Shown here in pieces: positions 1 to 7,692 of a stretch of 64,000 nucleotides of DNA. The translations under genes and the position numbers were made by a program. Numbering within the stretch: position 1 is the first letter of the stretch; each line of letters begins with the position of its first letter. A model generated the notes under the pieces. That model saw only the letters and a list, made by a program, of their open reading frames with translations. It was not told the DNA's origin and made no database searches. This stretch comes from G020353115 sp964389685. GTDB taxonomy: Bacteria; Bacteroidota; Bacteroidia; Bacteroidales; VadinHA17. The stretch spans positions 1 through 64,000 of the forward strand of contig CAYMFM010000005.1 in the NCBI GenBank assembly GCA_964389685.1, read 5' to 3'.

Positions 1-54
1 TGACTTTTCGTCAGCCATAAATGGCGAAAAATTCAAAGAATTTTTCGGGTTAAA
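1..54. repeat. Edge copy of the hairpin-array element (partial)
   Basis: Three adjacent inverted repeats fill this stretch: TGAC/GTCA, GCCAT/ATGGC, and CGAAAAATTC/GAATTTTTCG around an AAA triloop. It ends in TTCGGGTTAA. Apart from the triloop it is the reverse complement of 48896-48948, so it is one end of a second copy of that element, cut off by the window edge. No coding sense is seen. Confidence 0.8.
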
Positions 55-174
55 TTCATATCTTAACCTGTCAAATAATGGATTGATTTCTTGACATGTA
101 CGGTTTTATTCCATAATTTTATTCTTTCCTGAATAGAAATACAACAGGTATTAACTTAACCAATAATCCAAATC

Positions 175-1458
175 ATGAACAGAAGAAGATTTCTTGAATA
201 TTTTGCCGGTGTTTCAGCCATGTCTGTTGTAACGCTGAACAAGCTGAATGCTGAGATCTATGCCAGCATTGCTAACCTGAATGACAACCTGTTCCAGGAG
301 GGATCTCCCGATGGCAAGTACTGGGAAGCCATCAGCAAACACTTTCTCTTCCAGGATGACCTGATCATGATGAATAACGGGACAATTGGCCCAATGCCTG
401 AACCGGTATTCAATGCGTTGATGAAATATTTTAAGATACAGGCAACCAACCCGTATGATTCTTATCATTTCTTACCGTCGCTCAAGGGTGAGATCAGGAA
501 CAAGCTGGCAAGATTCATCGGAGCATCACCGGATGAAGTTGCCATCAACAGGAACACAACGGAAGGTATGAATTTGATTGCCAGCGGATTGGACCTGCAG
601 GAGGGAGACGAGGTATTGATCACATCCCTGGAGCATCCCGGCGGGTATTATCCCTGGAAGATGAAGGAAAAGCGGCATGGAATAAAGGTTATTGAAGTTC
701 CGATCGGAGCCCCGCCAAAAAATGTGAATGAAATCATCGGGGCATTCGAAAGGCAGGTAACAGAAAGGACCAAAGTAATCAGCATCAGTCATACGGTGTA
801 CATCACCGGATTAATATTTCCGCTGAAGGAGATAAGTGAGCTTGCACACTCCAGGGGTATCCTGGTAGCTGCTGATGGTGCTCATGCTTTTGGTATGTTA
901 AATATGAACATGCATGATCTGGGCATCGATCTTTGGGCTTCCAGTCCCTACAAATGGGGTGGTGCACCAACAGGATGTGGTGTATTGTATGTAAAAAAAG
1001 AGGCACAGGATAAAATCTGGCCTACTATCGCCTCATCCGGATGGGATAATTCAGAATCTGCTTCACGGTTTGAAACGCTCGGGCAGCGAGCTGACCCCTT
1101 ATTCTTTGCCCTGGACGAAGCCATGAATTTTCAGAACAGTATCGGTCGTGAGCGGATTGAACGAAGAATAAAAACCCTTGCAAAACACCTGAAAGATGGA
1201 CTGAAGTCCATTCCGAAGGTACAATTACACATATCCATGGATCCATACCTGAGTGGGGGGTTGACTGCTTTTTCCATCGAAGGAGTGGAGCCGGAAACCA
1301 TCGTGAATTACCTTCGTGAAAAGTATAATATTGTTATCCGGACCATTGGAAGGGACCGCGATGGTACCAGGGGAGTCAGGGTTTCTACCCATATTTACAT
1401 CAGCACAAATCACGTGGATATGGTGCTGGAAGGGGTGAAATACCTGGCGGGGAAATAG
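175..1458 (+). CDS. Class V aminotransferase with Tat-like leader
   Basis: A 427-residue PLP-dependent fold-type I enzyme of the class V aminotransferase / isopenicillin-N epimerase-like group. The N-terminus (NRRRFLEYFAG, then a short hydrophobic stretch) resembles a twin-arginine leader, so the folded, cofactor-loaded protein may be exported. The aldimine lysine is predicted at K260 (SSPYKWGG) and the pyridine-nitrogen aspartate at D234 (VAADGAHAFG). Substrate cannot be read from sequence; cysteine-desulfurase-like, epimerase-like or amino-acid lyase activity are all possible. It stands alone, followed by about 590 bp without a credible gene. A second, unrelated-looking class V enzyme is encoded convergently at 2051-3223. 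Confidence 0.8.
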   Translation: MNRRRFLEYFAGVSAMSVVTLNKLNAEIYASIANLNDNLFQEGSPDGKYWEAISKHFLFQDDLIMMNNGTIGPMPEPVFNALMKYFKIQATNPYDSYHFLPSLKGEIRNKLARFIGASPDEVAINRNTTEGMNLIASGLDLQEGDEVLITSLEHPGGYYPWKMKEKRHGIKVIEVPIGAPPKNVNEIIGAFERQVTERTKVISISHTVYITGLIFPLKEISELAHSRGILVAADGAHAFGMLNMNMHDLGIDLWASSPYKWGGAPTGCGVLYVKKEAQDKIWPTIASSGWDNSESASRFETLGQRADPLFFALDEAMNFQNSIGRERIERRIKTLAKHLKDGLKSIPKVQLHISMDPYLSGGLTAFSIEGVEPETIVNYLREKYNIVIRTIGRDRDGTRGVRVSTHIYISTNHVDMVLEGVKYLAGK

Positions 1459-1488
1459 AAAAGTCGTCTGACGGTGTTCGGTCACGAT

Positions 1489-1557
1489 GCCCGCCCTGTG
1501 AAATAAGGTTTACCCTGTGCGCTCCGCAAAATAGAATAATCTATTTCACAGGACCCG
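1489..1557. repeat. Palindromic repeat, copy 1
   Basis: Arms CCTGTGAAATA (1495-1505) and TATTTCACAGG (1542-1552) are perfect 11-bp inverted repeats. A small hairpin TGCG-CTC-CGCA lies inside at 1518-1528. It shares its ends with the copy at 1784-1855, so this is a dispersed REP-like repeat. Confidence 0.75.
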
Positions 1558-1783
1558 TATCGGTTAACGGTTGTCGTTTATCGTATGAAAAATTTGGAAT
1601 ATCTAATCGGGAAAACGATTCATGTACCGGTGAGCAGAGGCGCTTCTAATAGCACAAGAAAATAACAAAACCCAAACGCCAGCCTGTCGCATTCAGAAAT
1701 TCCAGACTACAATATCCAATTACAAAACTTATTCGACGGTAAGACAAGACAGGTCGACCCTGAAAGGGTCCAATTATGAATAG

Positions 1784-1855
1784 CCCCAGGCCCGCCCTGT
1801 GAAATAGTGGCAAAGCCACTAATGCGAAGCATTATTTCACAGGGCAAGCCTGGGG
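1784..1855. repeat. Palindromic repeat, copy 2 (cloverleaf-like)
   Basis: Nearly every base is in an inverted repeat. The outer stem is CCCCAGGC/GCCTGGGG (1784-1791, 1848-1855). The next is GCCCTGTGAAATA/TATTTCACAGGGC (1794-1806, 1833-1845). Two triloop hairpins lie inside: GTGGC-AAA-GCCAC (1807-1819) and AATGC-GAA-GCATT (1821-1833). The last contains GCGAAGC, a DNA heptamer known to form an unusually stable mini-hairpin. It may also serve as a transcription barrier between convergent genes. Confidence 0.8.
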
Positions 1856-2050
1856 TAAACGTGACCAGTGAAAATCCCGGTCCAACTTCAATCCTTCTTC
1901 AAGGAGAAAGCAATTCATGGACCGGCAATTGCCAAATGATATTAAAAACCATAACAAATAACGCAACCGTTTTACGACCCGTTCGTTACAGAATACAGAA
2001 AAGTGCGAAGGAAAAAGGGGAGATCATAAGGGGTGAGCTTAAAATATCCC

Positions 2051-3223
2051 TCATCGATCAGAGTTCAAAACCTGGAATGCAGCATCAATTCCCACCCCAT
2101 GTGTGAATGCATATCCGCATTTCAGTAATCCTGTTTCGATGGCTCCTACCGTTGCCAGAAGATCTCCCTGTGTAATAGCCCCCATGTGTCCTACGCGAAA
2201 GTAGGAATTTTTGATGTCCGGATGCAATCCGCCGGCAAGGATTGCACCTGCCTTATTTATTTGAGACAGCAGTTCTGTTCCTGAAACCCCTTCAGGATAT
2301 TTTGGTGCGGAGAGGGTATTTGCAGCAACCTTGTCACTACGGGGTATCTGGTCCAGGGCAAGTGCTTTAAAAGCAGCTCTGAAAGCAGAACCTATCGTTG
2401 CATGACGCCTGAAACGTGGTTCCATCCCCTCTTCCAGGATCTGACACAGGCTCACATGCAGTGCCGATATCAGGCTCACTGCCGGTGTTCCGAAATAGGA
2501 GGGTTTTCTTGCTTCATAGGCTTCCATGATCGGCAACCAGTTATTCCAGTCGGCATAATAATTCCCAACGGGTGTTTTCCGGGACAGGAATGTTTGCATA
2601 GCCTGTGGGGAAGCAACAAGAAGTGCCAGCCCGGGAGGTACGCCAATTGCTTTTTGCGAGGCTGTTAACACCACATCAATACCCCACTCCTCCTGCCTTA
2701 TCTCTTCCCCTGCAACGGAACAGACACCATCCAGGATAGTAAGGATTCCGTATTTGCGGCCCAGTTGACCCATCGGTTCAGGATCGACCTTAACGGCTGT
2801 GGATGTGTCTACATGGGTAAATGTCAGCACCTTATATTTTCTCCGCTGAAGTTCATTCTCAATTTCCACAACATCCGGCACTTCACCCGGTTGGGATGAC
2901 AACAGGGTTACGCTGGCACCGTAGCGCTTTAATAATTCGGCATACCGTTCGCCGAAATAACCGGTTGAGACAACCAAGGCAGCGTCCCCCTCTTCAACCA
3001 GATTGGAGGCAGCCATATCCATGGCTAGGGTTCCGGATCCCGACATGATAAAGGGCTGGCCTGTTGGAGCGAGCCATACCTCTTTCATTTTTCCCAGTGC
3101 AGATCCGAACAGTTCAATAAAATCGGGTGCAACATGACTGGTCCCGGGCTTCCCCATTGCCAGAATGACATCAGGATCGAATTCGATGGGCCCGGGAATC
3201 ATCAAAAGTGGGCGATCTTTCAT
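2051..3223 (-). CDS. Alanine/serine:glyoxylate aminotransferase (class V)
   Basis: A 390-residue fold-type I PLP enzyme. Near the N-terminus is LLMIPGPIEF (residues 6-15), the family's PGP start motif, followed by SGSGT (61-65) for phosphate binding, THVDTSTAV (136-144), D165 (ILDGVCS) and the PLP lysine K191 (TASQKAIG). From memory the stretches GSGTL, VVSTG, THVDTSTAV and LTASQKAIG match yeast Agx1 closely, which points to transfer of an amino group from alanine or serine to glyoxylate, giving glycine. Its upstream neighbour on the same strand is an aldolase that resembles HOGA1, which releases glyoxylate. The 53-bp gap suggests one operon. Confidence 0.82.
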   Translation of the reverse strand: MKDRPLLMIPGPIEFDPDVILAMGKPGTSHVAPDFIELFGSALGKMKEVWLAPTGQPFIMSGSGTLAMDMAASNLVEEGDAALVVSTGYFGERYAELLKRYGASVTLLSSQPGEVPDVVEIENELQRRKYKVLTFTHVDTSTAVKVDPEPMGQLGRKYGILTILDGVCSVAGEEIRQEEWGIDVVLTASQKAIGVPPGLALLVASPQAMQTFLSRKTPVGNYYADWNNWLPIMEAYEARKPSYFGTPAVSLISALHVSLCQILEEGMEPRFRRHATIGSAFRAAFKALALDQIPRSDKVAANTLSAPKYPEGVSGTELLSQINKAGAILAGGLHPDIKNSYFRVGHMGAITQGDLLATVGAIETGLLKCGYAFTHGVGIDAAFQVLNSDR

Positions 3224-3276
3224 TCATTTAAAATTTTATAATTAAAAAAATCATGTTCGTTTCATATTGGTTTCTT

Positions 3277-4176
3277 TTAAGAATTGAATTTTAGGATTCC
3301 CGCTTCAACCAACAATTCCTTCAGTTCATCCTTACGTTCCTGATCAAGGGGCAATAAAGGTTCTCTTGCCGGTCCGCCATACATTCCGAGCATATCCATT
3401 GCCTCTTTCAAAGCCGAAATGCCCCACTTTCTGGTGATGGCACTGTTCAACGGGATCAGTTTGACCTGCAATTGTCTTGCCTGTTCCATTTCTCCCTGAA
3501 GAAACATCCTGTAAAGGTCAATACACATCCCGGGCGATACATTAGCCAGTGCAAGAATTCCGCCGGTTGCTCCTACAGTCATAGCCGGAAGAAAAAAACC
3601 TGCACCTCCTGCCATGATCCGAAAATCTTCTCCACACATCCTGTGAATATCGCTTAACTTCGTAACATTTCCTCCCGAATCTTTCAGTCCGATGACATTG
3701 GGGTGCCGGGATATCTCATGAATGATTTCAGCATCCATATCGATCCCGGTATTTGCCGGCATATTATAAATCATAACCGGTATTGAAGAGGCATCCGCAA
3801 CCCGTTTAAAGTGATTCACCAGGGCAGCCTGGCTCATGGCATTTTTGTAATACGCCGGATTCAGAACCAGGGCAATATCTGCCCCCGCTTCCGCTGCTTT
3901 ATTGGTCAGTTCAATGGTTTGTCTTGTCGACTGGCATCCGGTTCCGGCCATGAAGATCTTCTCTTCCGGTATGACTGCCCTTGCCGCTTCCAACACTTGC
4001 ATCCTCTCTTTCTCAGAAAGCATTACGAGTTCCCCGTTCGATCCAAGCATGAGATAACCGGCAAGCTCAAATGCATTAAGGAAATTTATGTTCTCCCGGA
4101 TCATTCTCAAATAAAGATCTCCATGTTGATCAAATGGAGTTGGAACAGGGGGGATGATCCCATTTAATGGTAACAT
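3277..4176 (-). CDS. DapA-family aldolase, HOGA1-like (4-hydroxy-2-oxoglutarate aldolase candidate)
   Basis: A 299-residue TIM-barrel class I aldolase of the dihydrodipicolinate synthase family. Visible residues are GSNGE (45-49) for the pyruvate carboxylate, Y137 (IYNMPANTG) as proton relay and K165 (GLKDSGGN) as the Schiff-base lysine. General annotation would say DapA. From memory, several segments follow mammalian HOGA1: the G-x-GC-x-ST motif at 78-84, YNMPANTG-ID, HPN-IG-KDSGG, and the C-terminal GMYGGPAREPL. HOGA1 cleaves 4-hydroxy-2-oxoglutarate to pyruvate and glyoxylate. The next gene downstream looks like a glyoxylate aminotransferase, which fits. A lysine-pathway role or another 2-keto acid substrate remains possible. 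Confidence 0.78.
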   Translation of the reverse strand: MLPLNGIIPPVPTPFDQHGDLYLRMIRENINFLNAFELAGYLMLGSNGELVMLSEKERMQVLEAARAVIPEEKIFMAGTGCQSTRQTIELTNKAAEAGADIALVLNPAYYKNAMSQAALVNHFKRVADASSIPVMIYNMPANTGIDMDAEIIHEISRHPNVIGLKDSGGNVTKLSDIHRMCGEDFRIMAGGAGFFLPAMTVGATGGILALANVSPGMCIDLYRMFLQGEMEQARQLQVKLIPLNSAITRKWGISALKEAMDMLGMYGGPAREPLLPLDQERKDELKELLVEAGILKFNS

Positions 4177-4410
4177 GGTTCTATCTGTTTAAAGATAGAG
4201 GTAAAGATAGAATAAAATTTTTCAAAGGAATAGATTTGGTGCAACTTGAGTTGCTAAATAATCAATCGGTCAGTTCTCAAAACAGTTGCGATTATTTCGA
4301 ATCATTAGTAAAAAGAGTAACTTTATCATTTAATTCTTTAAAAAGATGAGATTCAGTGTTAGAAAGTACAAAAGGAAAGAATAACAGAGTAACAACCAAA
4401 ACCCATACAG

Positions 4411-5133
4411 ATGAAAACAAGAGCTTTTTTTCTGGTCTTACTGTGCCTGATGATTGGTCTGTCGGCTTGCGATTACGGCCTGATAACCGACACAATCTAT
4501 GGCAACGGACATGTAGTAAGTAAAATACGAAAGGTTCACAGTTTTGACGGCATAAAGGTTAGCAGTGGAATTGATGTTTACATAAAACAGGGGGATGCGG
4601 AAAACCTGAAAGTTGAAGCCGATGAGAACCTGCATGAAGTGATCAGGACGGAAGTAAAGAATAACACCCTCTATATTTACACCGATGAGAAAATTCGTCG
4701 TGCTAAAGCAAAAAGGGTATATGTTCTCTATAAAAACCTGAACCGTATTAAAATTACCAGTTCGGGCGATCTGGAAGGTGTCAATACCCTGGAGACTGAA
4801 AACCTTGATATTTCTCTCAGCAGTGCCGGTGATCTGGACCTTGATATTGAAGCCCGGGAGTTTTATCTTTCGATCAGCAGTTCAGGGGATGCCAGGATCT
4901 CAGGAAAAGCAGATTACCTGAAAGCCAGTCTCAGCAGTGCTGGTGATCTCGATGCATACGACCTGAAGGTTAAAAAATGCAGGATTAATGTTTCCAGTGC
5001 TGGCAATGCAAAAATCCACGTCACAGAGGAACTGGATGCCACAGCCAGCAGTGCCGGAGACATTTATTATGACGGAGATCCTGAGATCAGAAACCTGAAT
5101 GCTTCCAGTGCCGGAGGTATTCACAGGCGATAA
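4411..5133 (+). CDS. GIN-domain (DUF2807) lipoprotein
   Basis: A 240-residue protein with a lipoprotein signal (MKTRAFFLVLLCLMIGLSAC, lipobox Cys about residue 20). The remainder is the putative auto-transporter adhesin head GIN domain: an opening YGNGHVVSKIRKVHSFDGIKVSSGIDVYI followed by a run of SSAGD/SSSGD turns about every 20 residues, typical of a right-handed beta-helix. It is probably anchored to the outer or inner membrane facing the periplasm or surface; the molecular role of the family is unknown. The stop codon lies 9 bp before an assembly gap. The last 55 bp, including the stop, are repeated after the gap, so the gene appears complete. Confidence 0.82.
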   Translation: MKTRAFFLVLLCLMIGLSACDYGLITDTIYGNGHVVSKIRKVHSFDGIKVSSGIDVYIKQGDAENLKVEADENLHEVIRTEVKNNTLYIYTDEKIRRAKAKRVYVLYKNLNRIKITSSGDLEGVNTLETENLDISLSSAGDLDLDIEAREFYLSISSSGDARISGKADYLKASLSSAGDLDAYDLKVKKCRINVSSAGNAKIHVTEELDATASSAGDIYYDGDPEIRNLNASSAGGIHRR

Positions 5134-5297
5134 TGTGGCGAGNNNNNNNNNNNNNNNNNNNNNNNNNNNNNNNNNNNNNNNNNNNNNNNNNNNNNNNNNN
5201 NNNNNNNNNNNNNNNNNNNNNNNNNNNNNNNNNNNNNNNNNNCAGAAACCTGAATGCTTCCAGTGCCGGAGGTATTCACAGGCGATAATGTGGCGAG
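5088..5297. other. Scaffold gap (100 N) with 55-bp identical flanks
   Basis: Positions 5143-5242 are exactly 100 N. The 55 bp at 5088-5142 and at 5243-5297 are identical. A fixed-size gap between perfect overlaps is what a scaffolder leaves when it fails to merge overlapping contig ends. The real sequence is therefore probably contiguous and 155 bp shorter here. No gene is likely lost. Confidence 0.9.
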
Positions 5298-5327
5298 GAC
5301 TTGATATACAAATATAAATAGACCCTC

Positions 5328-6323
5328 ATGAATGATCAACCGTCAATTGGAATTCTGGGAGGGGGAAGCTGGGCAACAGCAATCATAAAAATATTGATGG
5401 AAAACGCGGGTAGAATTAACTGGTATATCCGCAGGCCTGAACGGATTCAATATATCCGCGACTATCAACATAACCCAAATTACCTCAGTTCAGTCGATCT
5501 GGACCTGGATAAAATCAAACTTTTTAACGACATTAATGAAACAATCAATGAGTCCGAGATATTGATTTTCGCTATTCCTGCTCCTTTTCTGCAGGATGCG
5601 CTTAAGGATCTTTCCGTGGATATTTCAGACAAAGTGGTTGTTTCAGCTATCAAAGGTATTGTACCCGATGGTAACCTGATCATCGGAGAATTCTTTCATC
5701 AGAAATACCGGGTCCCGCTTGATTCCATGGTAATCATTTCAGGACCATGCCACGCAGAAGAGGTGGCATTGGAAAGGCTTTCCTACCTGACTTTTGCCAG
5801 CATGGATCTAAAGAAAGCCCGGTTGTTATCGGGCTTGTTCGAAACATTTTATATAAAGGCCAAAGTTTCAGATGATATCTATGGAACGGAATATGCTTCT
5901 GTCCTGAAAAATATCTTTGCCATTGCTGCCGGAATTTGTCATGGATTGGGGTATGGGGATAACTTTCAGGCCGTTTTGCTATCCAATTCAATCCAGGAAA
6001 TTAAGCGTTTTCTTGATCGGGTGCATCCCATCACCCGGGATGTAAAAAGTTCTGCTTACCTGGGAGATCTGATCGTTACAGCTTATTCCCAATTCAGCAG
6101 AAACAGAACGTTTGGCAACATGATCGGGAAAGGATATTCGGTAAAATCTGCACAGCTGGAAATGAATATGATAGCCGAAGGGTATTTTGCCACAAAATGT
6201 ATCTATGAGATCAATAAAGAGTATATGGTCACCATGCCCATTACAGAAGCGGTATACAATATCCTCTATGAGGGAATATCTCCGGCCATCGAAATACAAT
6301 TGTTAACTGAACACTTAGCCTGA
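5328..6323 (+). CDS. gpsA: Glycerol-3-phosphate dehydrogenase, NAD(P)+
   Basis: A 331-residue enzyme reducing dihydroxyacetone phosphate to sn-glycerol 3-phosphate for phospholipid head-group synthesis. The N-terminal Rossmann motif [11 protein letters not shown] (8-18), SAIKG with K109, the [11 protein letters not shown] box (137-147) and the catalytic K194 in [13 protein letters not shown] are all present. Length is standard. The stop overlaps the start of pgi by one base (TGATG), so the two genes are translationally coupled. Confidence 0.93.
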   Translation: MNDQPSIGILGGGSWATAIIKILMENAGRINWYIRRPERIQYIRDYQHNPNYLSSVDLDLDKIKLFNDINETINESEILIFAIPAPFLQDALKDLSVDISDKVVVSAIKGIVPDGNLIIGEFFHQKYRVPLDSMVIISGPCHAEEVALERLSYLTFASMDLKKARLLSGLFETFYIKAKVSDDIYGTEYASVLKNIFAIAAGICHGLGYGDNFQAVLLSNSIQEIKRFLDRVHPITRDVKSSAYLGDLIVTAYSQFSRNRTFGNMIGKGYSVKSAQLEMNMIAEGYFATKCIYEINKEYMVTMPITEAVYNILYEGISPAIEIQLLTEHLA

Positions 6324-7672
6324 TGAAGAATATGAAACTAACGCTTGACCATGTCTATCCTTTTCTTGACAAGGAACAGATCCATTCGCTTGAACCGGAA
6401 GTTAACGCACAGCTATCGGCTATTCATCAAAAAAGCGGAAAGGGGAATGATTTCCTGGGATGGGTCAATCTTCCGGGCAGGATCTCCGAAGGGGATCTCT
6501 CTTCCATACAAACCATAGCGGATGAGTTTGCTGAGAAGGTTGAACTGGTTGTGATCATTGGTATCGGGGGGTCCTATCTGGGTGCAAAATGCGTCATTGA
6601 AGCACTATCACACGGCTTTGAAGTGTTCAGAAACAGTCCCGGGCACCCGGTTGTGCTTTTTGCGGGAAACAACATCAGTGAGGATTACCTTGCCGAACTG
6701 CTTGAAATCCTGAATAACAGGTCATTTGCAATCGTTGTAATTTCAAAATCGGGGACAACCACAGAACCGGCTATTGCCTTCCGGATAATCCGCGATCACC
6801 TCATTGCAAAAGAAGGAAAGAAGGAAGCATCCGATCGAATCATTGCCATAACCGATTCCAGCAAAGGAGCCTTGCGGCAAACAGCAGCACAGGAAGGATA
6901 TCGATCATTTATTATTCCTGATGATGTGGGTGGCCGGTATTCTGTCCTTACTCCGGTTGGTTTACTTCCCATTGCAATGGCTGGTTTTGATATCACTCAA
7001 CTGGTGGAAGGAGCACGGATTATGGAACGGATCACTGGGGAAGGAACACCATTCCGGGAGAATCCGGCGGCGCTCTATGCAACCGTAAGAAACCTGTTGT
7101 ACCGTTCCGGGAAAACCATTGAAATACTGGTGAATTACAATCCCAAACTTCACTATTTTTCAGATTGGTGGAAGCAACTGTTTGGCGAAAGCGAAGGAAA
7201 GGAAAACAAGGGAATTTTTCCTGCCAGTGTTGACTTTACAGCTGATCTTCACTCCATGGGCCAATACATCCAGGATGGGATCAGGAATCTGTTTGAGACC
7301 ACCCTTGCAGTTGAAAATCCAAACTACAGATTGACAATTCCATCCGATCAGAGCAACCTGGATAAACTCAATTATCTATCCGGGAAACGGCTTGATGAAA
7401 TTAACAAAATGGCTCAATTGGGAACGATCCTTGCGCATGTTGACGGAGGGGTTCCGAATATCTGCATCGAGATACCGGAGATCAACGCATTCTATCTTGG
7501 CCAGTTGATTTATTTCTTTGAGAAATCCTGTGCTATCAGCGGTTATGTACTGGGCATCAATCCGTTTGATCAGCCGGGTGTTGAAGCATACAAAAAAAAC
7601 ATGTTCGCTCTCCTGGGTAAACCGGGATTTGAAGAAGAAACCGAAAAGATCCGGAAAAGGCTGCTGGGTTAA
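6323..7672 (+). CDS. pgi: Glucose-6-phosphate isomerase
   Basis: A 449-residue cytoplasmic enzyme interconverting glucose 6-phosphate and fructose 6-phosphate. It is the short bacterial form, as in Firmicutes and Bacteroidota. Motifs are [10 protein letters not shown] (about 81-90), [13 protein letters not shown] for sugar-phosphate binding, [16 protein letters not shown], and a C-terminal lysine in EAYKKNMF. It overlaps gpsA by one base. The 3' end converges on the cDPG synthetase-like gene with 20 bp between stops. Confidence 0.95.
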   Translation: MKNMKLTLDHVYPFLDKEQIHSLEPEVNAQLSAIHQKSGKGNDFLGWVNLPGRISEGDLSSIQTIADEFAEKVELVVIIGIGGSYLGAKCVIEALSHGFEVFRNSPGHPVVLFAGNNISEDYLAELLEILNNRSFAIVVISKSGTTTEPAIAFRIIRDHLIAKEGKKEASDRIIAITDSSKGALRQTAAQEGYRSFIIPDDVGGRYSVLTPVGLLPIAMAGFDITQLVEGARIMERITGEGTPFRENPAALYATVRNLLYRSGKTIEILVNYNPKLHYFSDWWKQLFGESEGKENKGIFPASVDFTADLHSMGQYIQDGIRNLFETTLAVENPNYRLTIPSDQSNLDKLNYLSGKRLDEINKMAQLGTILAHVDGGVPNICIEIPEINAFYLGQLIYFFEKSCAISGYVLGINPFDQPGVEAYKKNMFALLGKPGFEEETEKIRKRLLG

Positions 7673-7692
7673 ATCCGGCAACCGGGTAAATG

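Larger units (their letters stand above)
1459..2050. other. Intergenic region rich in palindromic repeats
   Basis: About 590 bp between two convergent genes. The first 400 bp hold two copies of a CCCTGTGAAATA-bounded palindromic repeat (listed separately) and a GACCCT-GAA-AGGGTC triloop hairpin at 1756-1770. The remaining 195 bp show no gene with recognisable content; an open frame at 1807-2106 runs through the palindrome and is probably not real. Confidence 0.6.

Noticed and set aside
1807..2106. A 99-codon open frame on the plus strand
   Set aside because: It starts inside the palindromic repeat, overlaps the 3' end of the aminotransferase gene on the other strand, and has no recognisable motif.
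3277..4176. Housekeeping dapA of lysine biosynthesis
   Set aside because: No lysine-pathway neighbours, and several segments match HOGA1 better than DapA. It cannot be fully excluded.
5099..5339. Open frames running through the block of N
   Set aside because: They consist of unknown residues joined to a repeated contig end and are artefacts of the gap.
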